A stretch of 64,000 bases of DNA, taken from positions 1-64,000 of the forward strand of contig JAETPW010000006.1 of the NCBI GenBank assembly GCA_021771025.1. The letters run 5' to 3'. Below, in pieces: positions 16,950-26,675 of this stretch. The notes under the pieces are model-generated. The model was given only the letters and a program-made list of their open reading frames with translations. It did not search any database and had not been told where the DNA came from. A program made the position numbers and the translations under genes. The DNA is from Clostridiaceae bacterium (GTDB lineage: Bacteria; Bacillota; Clostridia; TANB77; CAG-508). The first letter of the stretch is position 1, and each line of letters opens with the position of its first letter.

Positions 16950-17790
16950 TTATTTTTCTGTCTTATTTAAGCTTTTCTTATTTTCTTTTTCTAATTGTTT
17001 TAAACTCTTTTTAGGAGTAGGCAATTCTTCTGGCATAGTTCCGTTCTGCTAGTTTAATTGCTTTTCTAACTATTTTTCCAATTTTATGATGAGTATCACA
17101 CGCTTTCTTTTCCGTATCAACTTTATCTCTTTTTAATCTTGCTTCTGTTTGCGTAATACGAAATAAATTAGCTGCAAGTTCTTCACTTCCCATGTTGTCT
17201 AAAATGTCTTCTCTGTATCTTAGCCCTTTTCTTTTAGCAATATCATCAGCTGTTTCTCCATTATATAATCCTTTATATCCAGCATTATGAAATTGATCAA
17301 AATGTTTCACACCTGCTTTTTTAGCTGTTTGATTAAGTGAATAATTTCCTTTTTTAGTTAAATTTCTTTGATAAAATCTTTTTTCATCTTCTGTTAATGA
17401 AGTATATTCTTTTTCACTAATTTCTTGTTTTCTCGTTTGAATGGCAAAATATGTTTGCGCAAGAGCAATTACTTTTTTTCTCGTATCGCCGTTTTGTGCT
17501 ATTAAATAGCAAGCGTAACGTGTTAATTTGTAGTCTTTAATGATTACTTCGGCATTATTTGCACGTTTTGACAACTTGTCGACGTCGACAAAATGTTCAA
17601 GCTCACTAATATCACTATTTTTACATGATTCTTTTGCTTTATTTATTACATTTTCAAATTTTCGCCATTCTTTATACTGTAAAACTGATTGTAATTCTCG
17701 AGCATACCAGAATTCAATATCATTTTCATCAATATGCTTTATCTCTTCAAAAGTTTTATGGTAATTCTCTTTATGATCTAATTCTTTCAT
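16950..17790 (-). CDS. dinD: DinD-like DNA-damage-inducible protein, +1 frameshift at CGG
   Basis: DinD homologue (RecA-filament regulator in E. coli). Residues 1-249 read continuously (FWYARELQSVLQYKEWRKFENVINKA, HFVDVDKLSKRANNAEVIIKDYKLTRYACYLIAQN). In the zero frame the protein ends RNYARRIAYS at 17011. In the +1 frame, skipping the first base of the CGG codon at 17041-17043, it continues GTMPEELPTPKKSLKQLEKE to TAA at 16950, exactly the conserved DinD C-terminus with family spacing (279 aa). This is one of four genes in the window broken by +1 at a CGG codon; the codon before it is GAA. The gene is bracketed by two palindromes of the same family, suggesting exchange of the segment. Confidence 0.85.
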
Positions 17791-17838
17791 TTTTCCATGT
17801 CTCCTTTCGTTACTTTTATTCTTTTCTTAAGGAAGGTA

Positions 17839-17900
17839 CCAGATTGGAGACGGGGTAAAAAATGGCAATTTTGCCATTTTTTACCCCGTCCCCAATCTGG
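17839..17900. repeat. 62-bp palindrome, GGGGACGG family
   Basis: CCAGATTGGAGACGGGGT...AATGGCAA and its complement, with one mismatch (GAGACGG against GGGACGG). Lies upstream of dinD and five bases from the smc stop. Confidence 0.9.
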
Positions 17901-17905
17901 CAGTT

Positions 17906-20900
17906 TTATTTTAATTTCATGGATAGTAGTTTGGATATTCCATTTTCTTCCATAGTTACTCCATAGATGGTGTCTGCTACTTCCATTGTTCCTTTTCTGT
18001 GGGTGATGACTAAAAATTGTGTGTCTTGGGCGAATTTTTTTAGGTATTCTGCGTAGCGGTAGACATTGACATCGTCAAGGGCTGCTTCTATTTCGTCTAA
18101 TACACAGAATGGCGCTGGATTTATTTTTAGAATGGCAAATAATAGGGCTATTGCTGTTAAGGCTTTTTCTCCTCCTGATAGTAACATCATGTTTTGTAGT
18201 TTTTTGCCTGGTGGTTCAACGGCTATTTCTATTCCACATTCTAGGATGTTTTCTTCGTCTTCTAGTTTTAGTTCTGCTTTTCCTCCACCAAATAGTTCGA
18301 TAAAGACTTCATTGAAGTTGGCATTTATTTTATGGAATTTTTCTTTGAATTGTTCTTTCATGATTTGTGTCATGTCATTGATGATTTTTCTTAGTTTGCC
18401 CATAGTAGTTTCTAGGTCTAGGCGTTGCTCGCTCATGGAGTCATAGCGTTCCTTTAGCGTTTTGTATTCTTCGATGGCATCAATATTTACACTTCCTATT
18501 TCTTTTATTTCTTTGCGCAAACTGTTTACTTTTTTTTGTGTTAAGGCTACATTTTGTGGCTTTTGGTATTCTTGAATGGCACTTGGCGTTAATTCATATT
18601 CTTCCCACATTTTGTTGATGATTCCATCTATGTCTTCTTGTACTTTGGCTTTTTTGACTTCTCGTTTGATGATTTCTGCTTTTAATTCTTCTATGGTACT
18701 GAATTTTTGGGTAATTTCTTCTTCTTGTTTGGTTAGTTTTTCGTTTTTTTGCGTTCTTTCTTCTTTTAGTTTTTCAATTTTGCTACTGCTATTTTGTACT
18801 TCTTGTTTGATGGCTTCAATTTTGTTTTCTGTTTCTTCGATGATTTGTTTTAGGTTGTTGTTTTCTTGTTTTATTTGTTCTTGTTGGTTTTGTTTGTTTT
18901 CTTTACTGATTTGGTTGGTTTCTAGTTCTTGTTTTATTCTTTCTTGGATTTCTTCAATTGACATTTCACTTTCGTCAAATGAGGATACGGATATTTTTAG
19001 GTTGGTGATGTCGAAGTTTAGATCATCTATGTATTTTTGGTTTTCTTGGTTGTTTTTTACGTATTCTTCGATGATTTTTTTGAAGTTTTCCGTTTCCTTA
19101 CTTAGGTTTTCTATTTGTTGTTCAATTTCTTCTTGTCTTTTTTTGGCTTGCTTTTTTTGCTCTTCTAATTCATTTTGCTCTTGTTTTAATTTTTCTATTC
19201 GCTTTTCTATTTTTTGAATGGTTTCTTCCATGATGTCTATTTTTTGTTTTTCTGTTCCATAGGTTATTTCGACTTCTTGCCATTGTTTTTCTAGGTTAGC
19301 TTCCCATTCTAGCACTTCTTCTAATGCTTTTTCTTTTTGTTGTTTTTGTGTTTTGATGGTTTGGATGATTTTTCTGCTTTCTTCGATTTCTTTTTCTAAT
19401 CGTTCAATTTCTTTCTTTCGCCCTAAAATATTGACTGTTTTTTTGTTTACTGATCCTCCGGTAATGGCTCCTGATGGATTGATTAAGTCTCCTTCTAAGG
19501 TGACGATTCGGAAATAGTATTGATTTTGTTTGGCTACTTCTATGGCTGTGTCCATTTTATCGACAATTACTGTTCTTCCTAATAGGTTAAGCATAATTTG
19601 TTCGTATTTCTTAGGATAGGAAATAAGGTCTGAGGCAACACCTATGATTCCTTCTTTTTTCCCTTTGATGGTTTCTAGTTTTTTTCCTCTTACTGAGGTT
19701 ATGGGTAAGAATGAAGCTCTTCCTAAGTTGTTTTTGCGTAAATGGTCTACTAACTTTTTAGCGTCTTGTTCTGTTTCTGTGACGATATGTTGAAGGCTTG
19801 CTCCTAAGCACATTTCTATGGCTGTTTGCAAATTGTCTGGGACTTCTATGATGTTGGCGAGTACCCCGTGCATCCCTTTTCCTAGATTTTGGATGGTTTC
19901 ACAATCTTTTAGTAAGGCTTTTACGCTTCTCGTATATCCTTCTTTTTCGGCTTCTGTTTCTTTTAAGAAATTACATCTTGATTCTTTCATTCTCATTTCG
20001 TTTAATTTTTGGTTTAGTTTTATGTCTAATTCTCTTTGTTTTGCTAACGTTTCTTTTTTTTGAGAGAGCATGGTTTCTTTGGTTTTTTTTAATTCGTTTC
20101 GTTTTGTTTCGATTTCATAGAATTCTTTTCTTCTTTCTTCTTTCTCCATTCTGGTACGATCTAATTCGGATATGTTGTTTTGTATTTCTTGTTTGATTTG
20201 GTTTTGCCTTTTTTCTGCATTTTTTTCGTTCATGGATTCAGTGTTGCTTTCGTTTTGTAGCTCGTATTTTTGATCTACATTTTCTTCTACTTGCTTTTTC
20301 ATTTTTTCCATTTCAAGTGCTTTACTGGATAATTTTTCGGTAATTTGAGCAAGTTCTTCTTCTTTTTGAGCTAATTCTTCACTGAATTTTTGTTTATTTT
20401 CTTTTAATTTGTCTTTTTTGTTTTCTTTTTGGGCTAATTCTTCTTGTAGTTCTATTTTTCTGGTTTCTTTTTCTTCTATTTCTTTGGCTAAACGGAGATG
20501 ATTTTCTTCGTTGGCTGTTATTTTTGTTTTGGCTACATTAATATCAGAATGGAATCGTTCAATTTCTTTTTGACTTTCAAAACCTAAATTGGCTATTTCT
20601 TCAATTTGTTCTGTTATATGGTCAAGTTCTGTTTTTAGTTCTTCTTTTAGATTTTTGATTCGTTCTAGTCTTCCTTCTTCTTCATGACATTGATTTTTCA
20701 TGATTTCTTCGTCTTGTAAAATTTCTGCTAATTTTGTTTTATATTCATCTATTTGATGAAGAAATAAACCAATTTCTATGCTTTTTAATTCTTCTCTTAG
20801 CTTTAAAAATTTCTTTGCTTTATCTGATTGTAACGCTAAAGGGTCTAAGTTAGCTTCAATTTCCACTAAAATATCGTTGATGCGTAGTAGATTTACTTTT

Positions 20901-21451
20901 GTGTGTTCAAGCTTTTTTTCTGATTCTTGCTTACGAATTCGGTATTTGACGATTCCTGCTGCTTCTTCAAAAATGTGCCTTCTGTCTTCTGATTTATGGC
21001 TTAAAATTTCGTCTATTTTTCCTTGTCCAATAATGGAATATCCATCTTTTCCAATACCAGTATCCATGAATAATTCTAATACGTCTTTTAAACGGCAGGG
21101 TACTTTGTTGATATAGTAACCCGTTTCTCCATTTCTAAATAACTTTCTAGTTACTGTTACTTCTGTATATTCAATTGGTAGACCATGGTTTTCGTTATCA
21201 AAGACTAATGAAGCCTCTGCAAATCCTAATGATTTACGATTTTGCGTTCCTGAAAAAATAATGTCATTGGATTTCGTTCCACGTAATGATTTCATGCTTT
21301 GTTCACCTAATACCCATCGTATGGCATCAGAGATATTACTTTTTCCTGAACCATTTGGTCCGATGACACTGGTAATTCCTGGTCTAAATTCTAATATGGT
21401 TCTATCGGCAAATGACTTGAATCCTTGTAATTCCAATCGTTTTAAATACAT
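17906..21451 (-). CDS. smc: Chromosome segregation ATPase SMC
   Basis: Condensin core subunit, 1181 aa, the usual bacterial length. Walker A GPNGSGKSN at residues 31-39, then a long coiled coil (about 170-500) rich in Glu, Lys and Gln, the hinge at about 510-660 (GKGMHGVLANIIEVPDNLQTA ... GRASFLPITSV), a second coiled coil (about 670-1000), and the head with signature LLSGGEKALTAIALLFAIL and Walker B FCVLDEIEAALDD. It works with ScpA and ScpB, not in this window. In many Clostridia smc is next to rnc and ftsY; here it is flanked by dinD and an XRE regulator. No CGG codon in 1181. Confidence 0.97.
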   Translation of the reverse strand: MYLKRLELQGFKSFADRTILEFRPGITSVIGPNGSGKSNISDAIRWVLGEQSMKSLRGTKSNDIIFSGTQNRKSLGFAEASLVFDNENHGLPIEYTEVTVTRKLFRNGETGYYINKVPCRLKDVLELFMDTGIGKDGYSIIGQGKIDEILSHKSEDRRHIFEEAAGIVKYRIRKQESEKKLEHTKVNLLRINDILVEIEANLDPLALQSDKAKKFLKLREELKSIEIGLFLHQIDEYKTKLAEILQDEEIMKNQCHEEEGRLERIKNLKEELKTELDHITEQIEEIANLGFESQKEIERFHSDINVAKTKITANEENHLRLAKEIEEKETRKIELQEELAQKENKKDKLKENKQKFSEELAQKEEELAQITEKLSSKALEMEKMKKQVEENVDQKYELQNESNTESMNEKNAEKRQNQIKQEIQNNISELDRTRMEKEERRKEFYEIETKRNELKKTKETMLSQKKETLAKQRELDIKLNQKLNEMRMKESRCNFLKETEAEKEGYTRSVKALLKDCETIQNLGKGMHGVLANIIEVPDNLQTAIEMCLGASLQHIVTETEQDAKKLVDHLRKNNLGRASFLPITSVRGKKLETIKGKKEGIIGVASDLISYPKKYEQIMLNLLGRTVIVDKMDTAIEVAKQNQYYFRIVTLEGDLINPSGAITGGSVNKKTVNILGRKKEIERLEKEIEESRKIIQTIKTQKQQKEKALEEVLEWEANLEKQWQEVEITYGTEKQKIDIMEETIQKIEKRIEKLKQEQNELEEQKKQAKKRQEEIEQQIENLSKETENFKKIIEEYVKNNQENQKYIDDLNFDITNLKISVSSFDESEMSIEEIQERIKQELETNQISKENKQNQQEQIKQENNNLKQIIEETENKIEAIKQEVQNSSSKIEKLKEERTQKNEKLTKQEEEITQKFSTIEELKAEIIKREVKKAKVQEDIDGIINKMWEEYELTPSAIQEYQKPQNVALTQKKVNSLRKEIKEIGSVNIDAIEEYKTLKERYDSMSEQRLDLETTMGKLRKIINDMTQIMKEQFKEKFHKINANFNEVFIELFGGGKAELKLEDEENILECGIEIAVEPPGKKLQNMMLLSGGEKALTAIALLFAILKINPAPFCVLDEIEAALDDVNVYRYAEYLKKFAQDTQFLVITHRKGTMEVADTIYGVTMEENGISKLLSMKLK

Positions 21452-21610
21452 CTATTTCACCTAATCACTTTCTTTTTGACTACTCTTAAGTGGCTTTTAA
21501 CTAAATTTGAATTAGCTTTTAAGTAACTTTTAAGTAGTGAAAAAGGGATAAAATGTTCCTCTTTTTCTTTCGTCATTTTATCGTATTTTTCCCCTTTTGT
21601 AAAGTGATTA

Positions 21611-21952
21611 TCACACATTCGTTCCTACATTCATTTCTACTACCAGTTCTGCAATTTGATAAATAAATTTCTGTTGTTCGGGTGTGCATTTTCCCAAAAT
21701 ATCGGAAAATTCTTTTTTTAAGTAATCTCTTGATGCTCGGTTACTTCCTGCTAATAAGTATTCTGTTGTTACTCCTAAAATTTCTGCTATTTCGGCTAAT
21801 CGTTTTAAATTAATTTGGCTTCTTCCTGTTTCAATTCGGCTTAAGTAAGCGACTGAAAAATTCATCTCGTATGCTAATTCTTCTTGGGTCATTTCTTTTT
21901 TGACTCTAGCCTCTTTGATTCTTTTTCCTATGATACTGTAATCTGGTAACAT
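21611..21952 (-). CDS. XRE-family transcriptional regulator
   Basis: 113 aa from ATG 21952 (AAAAGGAGTGATC upstream). Residues about 8-65 are a Cro/C1-type helix-turn-helix (IGKRIKEARVKKEMTQEELAYEMNFS...LSRIETGRSQINLKRLAEIAEILGV). The C-terminal tail of about 45 residues is helical and probably for dimerisation. It resembles the single-domain regulators (SinR/SlrR or phage type) common in Clostridia. Target unknown. Confidence 0.88.
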   Translation of the reverse strand: MLPDYSIIGKRIKEARVKKEMTQEELAYEMNFSVAYLSRIETGRSQINLKRLAEIAEILGVTTEYLLAGSNRASRDYLKKEFSDILGKCTPEQQKFIYQIAELVVEMNVGTNV

Positions 21953-22108
21953 ATGATCACTCCTTTTTTCTTTTGAAGTAAATATAATACATTGAAGTTC
22001 AGTTGTCAATACTTTTTTTGCTTTATTTGTAAAGTTTTGTTCATAAATTAACTTATAGATTTCTGTATAACGAACTCTGCTGTTTTTCCTTTACTATTAG
22101 CTTACTTC

Positions 22109-22888
22109 TTATTGTTTAAAAAGGTATTTTTTGATTTTTTTCCATTGATCATACATTTCTTTTTCTTCTGTATTTTCGATTAATGTATTGATTTGTTTTT
22201 TGCGTTCTAAACAATTTGTTTTTTTTAACAGTAAAAGATGACTTAATAAACATTCTCCTTTTTGAAAATAGATTTCTTTGTTTTCTTCTATTTTGATTAC
22301 ATTATAGGATAGGCATATTCCTTGTTTTTGGAAGGTAGTATAGTTTATTTTCTTGGTCTCTTTTTTCGTTAAGTTGTTATCTTTTGTTCCATCAATGATG
22401 AAAGGAATGATAATGGGATAGGGATGGTGACTGAGTGAATTTTCTTTTTTCCAACGGTGAAAAATAGATATACAGGAATTTAATAACGAATAAATAAGTT
22501 CAGAATCATAAAAAGGTTGATAATGGAATAAAAAAAATAGATTTTTATCTGGCCAGAAATAGACCGATTCTTGATAGGTATTCGTATAGGGAATTAAGGT
22601 AAAATTTTCTCTTTCGTCTAAGTGATACTTCGTTTTTTGAATCAGAGGAAATTTTTGAAGAAATTGCTTTATCTCTTCTGGATCTTGTAAGGCTTGTCCA
22701 ATGATGAAGTCTATTCTTTGATCTGAACGATCATAATCTAAGTTATATTGTGTATATTGTTGGGATTTTTTTCTTGCGTTTTTTTGCTTTTGTAATTTTT
22801 TTTGCCATATTTTATTTTGGGTACATTCTTGATATTCATTATAGGTAAAATAATTCAATCTGTTCCTTCTTTCTCTTGTATTAATCAA
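22109..22888 (-). CDS. Hypothetical protein, 259 aa
   Basis: Family not recognised. A soluble, Lys/Tyr/Gln-rich protein with a very basic N-terminal 50 residues and no signal peptide. The middle contains hydrophobic beta-like segments (YFWPDKNLFFLFHYQPFY). The start is uncertain; ATG 22888 follows a poor AAGAAGGAAC-like SD. It lies between the XRE regulator and the ABC-transporter operon, same strand, but a terminator separates it from the latter. Confidence 0.55.
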   Translation of the reverse strand: MINTRERRNRLNYFTYNEYQECTQNKIWQKKLQKQKNARKKSQQYTQYNLDYDRSDQRIDFIIGQALQDPEEIKQFLQKFPLIQKTKYHLDERENFTLIPYTNTYQESVYFWPDKNLFFLFHYQPFYDSELIYSLLNSCISIFHRWKKENSLSHHPYPIIIPFIIDGTKDNNLTKKETKKINYTTFQKQGICLSYNVIKIEENKEIYFQKGECLLSHLLLLKKTNCLERKKQINTLIENTEEKEMYDQWKKIKKYLFKQ

Positions 22889-22921
22889 GTGTTTTTTGTT
22901 TACTATTAATTATTTAATCAT

Positions 22922-22974
22922 AAAAAGTCGAATTTTTCAATGGTTTTGCTTGCAAAACTCATCGCAAAATTCGA
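22922..22974 (-). terminator. Terminator of the ABC-transporter operon
   Basis: Stem GTCGAATTTT / AAAATTCGAC with an additional internal GTTTTGC-GCAAAAC stem, followed by TTTTTATG on the minus strand. It lies about 50 bases beyond the binding-protein stop. Confidence 0.75.
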
Positions 22975-23021
22975 CATTTCGTCCTATTGGTTATCTTCTA
23001 AATTTCTTAACTACCTTTAAA

Positions 23022-24032
23022 CTATTGAATGGCTTTTTCTGCAAATTGATTATTAATAATCTTATCATAAGGTGCTTTTTCCTTCAATTCTCCTGCTTGA
23101 GTCATCACTTTTTCTAATCGTTCGAACGATTCTTGCGTTAACACTGGATTTTCATTCCAAGCATCAATATCCTTATAGTTCTGAATAACAGTAGAAAGCA
23201 AATCTAAATCTGTATCTGGGAAAAAGCTTTGAATTGCTTCTGCAATTTCTTTGCTACTATGATTCTTCACCCACTGTTGCCCTTCATAAATAGCATCAGT
23301 AACTCCTTGAATGACTTCTGGATTTTGCTCAATATAACTTTTCTTAGCAAAATACGCTGTATAAGGAATTTCTCCAGCTGCCTCACCTACTGAAGCCACA
23401 ATCGTTCCTTTTCCTTGATTTTGCGTTAACGATGCTGTTGGCTCAAACAAGGTCACATATTCTGCATCACCCGAAGAAAATGCTCCTGCCATTAAATCAA
23501 ACTTAATGCTATCATCTAAGGTGACATCTTTTTGTGGATCGATTCCATTTTTTCTGAGTACATATTCTAATGTCATGTAAGGAACTCCTCCCTTTCTTCC
23601 GGGGATAATGGTTTTTCCTTTAACTTCTTGCCAATTAAAATCATCGCTTGGATTTCGGCTAATCAGAAATGAGCCATCTCTTTTTGTCATTTGGGCAAAT
23701 ACTTGGCAATAATCTTCTTTTCCCTCGTTATAAACATAGATAGATGCTTCTGGGCCTGCAAACCCTATATCTACTTGGTTAGCTAATACTGAAGTCATTA
23801 CTGCATCTGCTCCTTGCCCTGTAGTTAGTTCTACTTGTAAATTATGTTTGTCAAAATAGCCATTTTGAATAGCTACGTATTGAGGAGCATAGAAAACGGA
23901 TCTAGTCACTTCACTTACTTGAATGACTTTTGCTTGATTTGTTTTATCTTGCCTTTGGCTAACTAGTATTCCTATGGCTATGGCAAGAATGACTAAGAAA
24001 ATAACGATGTAGATAATTGTTTTTTTCTTCAT
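23022..24032 (-). CDS. ABC transporter substrate-binding protein (SsuA/ThiY-like)
   Basis: Extracytoplasmic binding protein of an SsuA/TauA/ThiY-type importer, 336 aa. One N-terminal membrane helix (about residues 5-25) without a lipobox Cys, so it is anchored by the helix. The mature part has the NMT1/THI5-like fold: YAPQYVAIQNGYFDKHNLQVELTTGQGADAVMTSVLANQVDIGFAGPEAS. Substrate (pyrimidine thiamin precursor, sulfonate or other) cannot be told from sequence. It is separated from the permease gene by a DUF4143 ATPase and a structured repeat. Confidence 0.85.
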   Translation of the reverse strand: MKKKTIIYIVIFLVILAIAIGILVSQRQDKTNQAKVIQVSEVTRSVFYAPQYVAIQNGYFDKHNLQVELTTGQGADAVMTSVLANQVDIGFAGPEASIYVYNEGKEDYCQVFAQMTKRDGSFLISRNPSDDFNWQEVKGKTIIPGRKGGVPYMTLEYVLRKNGIDPQKDVTLDDSIKFDLMAGAFSSGDAEYVTLFEPTASLTQNQGKGTIVASVGEAAGEIPYTAYFAKKSYIEQNPEVIQGVTDAIYEGQQWVKNHSSKEIAEAIQSFFPDTDLDLLSTVIQNYKDIDAWNENPVLTQESFERLEKVMTQAGELKEKAPYDKIINNQFAEKAIQ

Positions 24033-24150
24033 CTCACACCTCCTTTTTATTTAGTATAGTTTATGTTCATAACCTGTATATGTGATTTTTTTATTCTTTT
24101 GTTACTCATTTTGCCTTTTCTATTTCAATATGTTTTTCATTTGTTACCAT

Positions 24151-24198
24151 ATTAAAACAGTCAAAGATTTAAAAAATTAATCCTTGACTGTTTTTTGG
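24151..24198. terminator. Intrinsic terminator, possibly bidirectional
   Basis: AAAACAGTCAA and TTGACTGTTTT arms with a TTTTTT tract on the plus strand and weaker T-richness on the minus strand. Placed after the DUF4143 gene and before the binding protein gene. Confidence 0.6.
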
Positions 24199-24266
24199 TA
24201 GTGTAATCTAACCATTTATTTCAACATAATAGAATCCAAACCTACTCTAGCTATCGACTTATTTTA

Positions 24267-25535
24267 TTATAGTAATTCAATTGGTATTAAATTATTATTT
24301 TTATCTAAGGGAAAAATCTCTTTTGTTAAACAAATTACTCCTCCCTTACCAATTTCCATTCCAAACTTTTCTGTTACCTCAAAATTTTTTATCGCTTGTT
24401 TTCCCGGATGATAACTTTTCTTAATTTCTATAGGATATACTACATGATTATAGATGATTAATAAATCTATTTCTTTTCCATTATTATCTCGATAATAATA
24501 TAGATATTTTCTGCTATCTAATCCTTCATTGGAGAATGATTTTATGATTTCTGTTATTACGTAGGTTTCTAGAATTGGACCATTAAAAGCACTTCTTTCT
24601 AGTGTTATACTATCCATATAACCAGCTAAAAAGCAGGCTAACCCTGTATCCATAAAATAGATTTTAGGTCTTTTGACTATTCTAGAGATGGTATTGTTAT
24701 AGTATGGTTGTAATAAATAGACTAGACCTGTACTTACTAAAATAGATAACCAACTTTGTGCTGTCATATTATTTATTTCTACTGAATTGGCTATGTCATT
24801 TATATTTAGTTCTTGTCCGGTTCTTACCGCTATTGATTCAATAAATTTTAAAAATTTTATTTCATCTTTAACATTGATCAGTTCTCTTATATCTCTTTCA
24901 ATGTATGTTTTTATATATGTTTCAAAGAAATCTTTCGGATCTATATTAGGGTTTGAATATAATTCTGGATACTTTCCTTTTAGTATTTTTTCGTATAATT
25001 CTTCTATTTCTAATTTATTGGTCTTTTCTCTTTTTTCTAGTTCTTCTTCTGTTGGTAAAAATATTGTGCTTTTTTTATTTTCAAGTTCTCGATTAGATAA
25101 TGGATATAATTCTAACATTCCAACTCTTCCTGCTAATGATTCGCTTATGCTCTTCATTGTATGAAAAACCTGTGAACCTGTTAGATAATATAATCCCGTT
25201 GCTTGAATTTCTTCATTTTGCAAATGTTGTTGCCTTTTTTCGTCTACTATTATTTTGATATAGGATAATAAATCTGGAGCATATTGGAATTCATCTATTA
25301 TAATAGGAGGTTTATATCTAGCTAAAAATAATTCTGGATCTTCTACGGCTAATGCTCTTATTGATAAATTATCTAGTGATACATAATTTACTTTATTCTC
25401 TGCTTGTTTTTGTATGTTTATTAACAATGTTGTCTTGCCTACTTGTCTTGAACCTGTAATCATGATAACAGGAAATGCCTTTTCTAATTTTTTTAATCTT
25501 TCTTCAATATTTCTCTTTATATAATTACTCATCAC
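24267..25535 (-). CDS. AAA ATPase with DUF4143 domain
   Basis: 422 aa. P-loop NTPase with Walker A GSRQVGKTT (about residues 27-35) and Walker B IIIDEFQYAP (about 76-85). The C-terminal DUF4143 half carries a PD-(D/E)xK-like core: EIDLLII...YPIEIKKS. Such proteins are common, often laterally transferred cargo of unknown function, sometimes discussed as toxin-like or defence-like. It sits inside what should be one ABC-transporter operon, which marks it as an insertion. A second family member is at 52519-53817. Confidence 0.85.
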   Translation of the reverse strand: MMSNYIKRNIEERLKKLEKAFPVIMITGSRQVGKTTLLINIQKQAENKVNYVSLDNLSIRALAVEDPELFLARYKPPIIIDEFQYAPDLLSYIKIIVDEKRQQHLQNEEIQATGLYYLTGSQVFHTMKSISESLAGRVGMLELYPLSNRELENKKSTIFLPTEEELEKREKTNKLEIEELYEKILKGKYPELYSNPNIDPKDFFETYIKTYIERDIRELINVKDEIKFLKFIESIAVRTGQELNINDIANSVEINNMTAQSWLSILVSTGLVYLLQPYYNNTISRIVKRPKIYFMDTGLACFLAGYMDSITLERSAFNGPILETYVITEIIKSFSNEGLDSRKYLYYYRDNNGKEIDLLIIYNHVVYPIEIKKSYHPGKQAIKNFEVTEKFGMEIGKGGVICLTKEIFPLDKNNNLIPIELL

Positions 25536-25665
25536 TCTACCTCTTTTATCTTTTATTCTATATTAATTATATACTTATTATGTTTTTTTTGCAATATTTT
25601 TATACAAATTTATAGTATTATTATAAATTTGTATAATAATTTGCCGTTTTATTTATGGTAGAGTA

Positions 25666-25850
25666 GTGAAAAAAGGGAAGTTTGGTCAATTGTTCTACCA
25701 TTAATTTAGACCTGACAGTTCCCTAAGACCGCGTTAGGCTTAAAACCCGATCACCGGCTTCTTCGTGAGGGACTTAAGGGTTTTAAAACGACCCTGCTAT
25801 GGAAGGTTAAATTAATGGTAGAACAATTGACCAAACTTCCCTTTTTTCAC
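25666..25850. repeat. Structured element A: 43-bp arms, conserved core
   Basis: Left arm 25666-25708 and right arm 25808-25850 are perfect 43-bp inverted repeats (GTGAAAAAAGGGAAGTTTGG at the outer end). Between them is a 99-base core starting GACCTGACAGTTCCCTAAGA and containing a 7-bp AAAACCC/GGGTTTT stem. The core is about 85% identical to that of element B (45323-45422), while the arms share no sequence with B's arms. Lies nine bases beyond the permease stop. Confidence 0.85.
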
Positions 25851-25858
25851 GGTTACCA

Positions 25859-26675
25859 TTATGCCTTAAACTTTTTCGAATGTAAAATAAATTTTTCTAA
25901 TAAAACAACCGCTGCATACATAAGTCCTGCTACTACCCCTAAAATAAGGACACTAGTCATGACTAAATCTAATTTAAATACTTGCCCACCATAAACAATC
26001 AAATAGCCAAGTCCTGCTTTGGATACTAAGAATTCTCCAGAAATAACACCAACTAAAGAAAGCCCTATATTTACTTTTAATGAATTAATAAAAGTAGATA
26101 TATTTGCCGGAATGACAATTTTAGTTAAGATCTGGAATTTACTTGCTTTAAATGTTTGTGCCATTTTAATGACTTCTGGATCTGTTCTTAGGAATCCATT
26201 TAAGTTTTCTAAGATAGTAACTACTAACGAGATGGCAATAGCCATAACGATAATGGCTGGCATTCCTGCTCCTACCCAAATGATGATAACTGGCCCGAAG
26301 AGCTACTTTTGGTAGACTATTTAAAACCACCAAAAATGGTTCTGATACTTTAGCTAAAAAGTTTGACCACCATAGGATAATCGCAATAATAATTCCCATG
26401 AATGTACCTAGTAAGAAACCAACTAATGTTTCATAAACGGTTACCCCTATGTGAGTTAATAAGTCGTTTGACCCTAAGTTCATTAACGTTTGCCAAATTC
26501 TACTCGGCTGACTTGTGATAAAACTATCGATCATTTTTGTATCGGCTAAAATTTCCCATATTCCTAAGAAAGCAGCTAAAATTAAAATTTGAGTAAGAAA
26601 CACAGCCACTTTTTTTTGTTTCTTTTTTTGCAGATATTGCCTTCGTTCTTTCGATAACATTAATTTATTCAGCAT
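25859..26675 (-). CDS. ABC transporter permease (SsuC/TauC-like), +1 frameshift at CGG
   Basis: Inner-membrane component of the importer. The first 126 codons end in SLPKVAL; the zero frame then runs into RASYHH and stops at 26166. Skipping the C of the CGG codon at 26295-26297 continues GPVIIIWVGAGMPAIIVMAIA, the EAA-loop region, and on to the stop at 25859 (271 aa in total, family length). The sequence at the break is CTT-CGG-G. The protein has about six membrane helices and the conserved permease loop FLRTDPEVIKMAQTFKASKFQIL. The start codon overlaps the 3' end of the ATPase gene, so the two are coupled. Confidence 0.88.

Noticed and set aside
23469..23474. Another CTTCGG in the binding protein gene
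   Set aside because: Here it is read TCT-TCG-GGT, so CGG is not a codon, and the frame is unbroken. The same holds for ACT-TCG-GCT in ytaF (16443).
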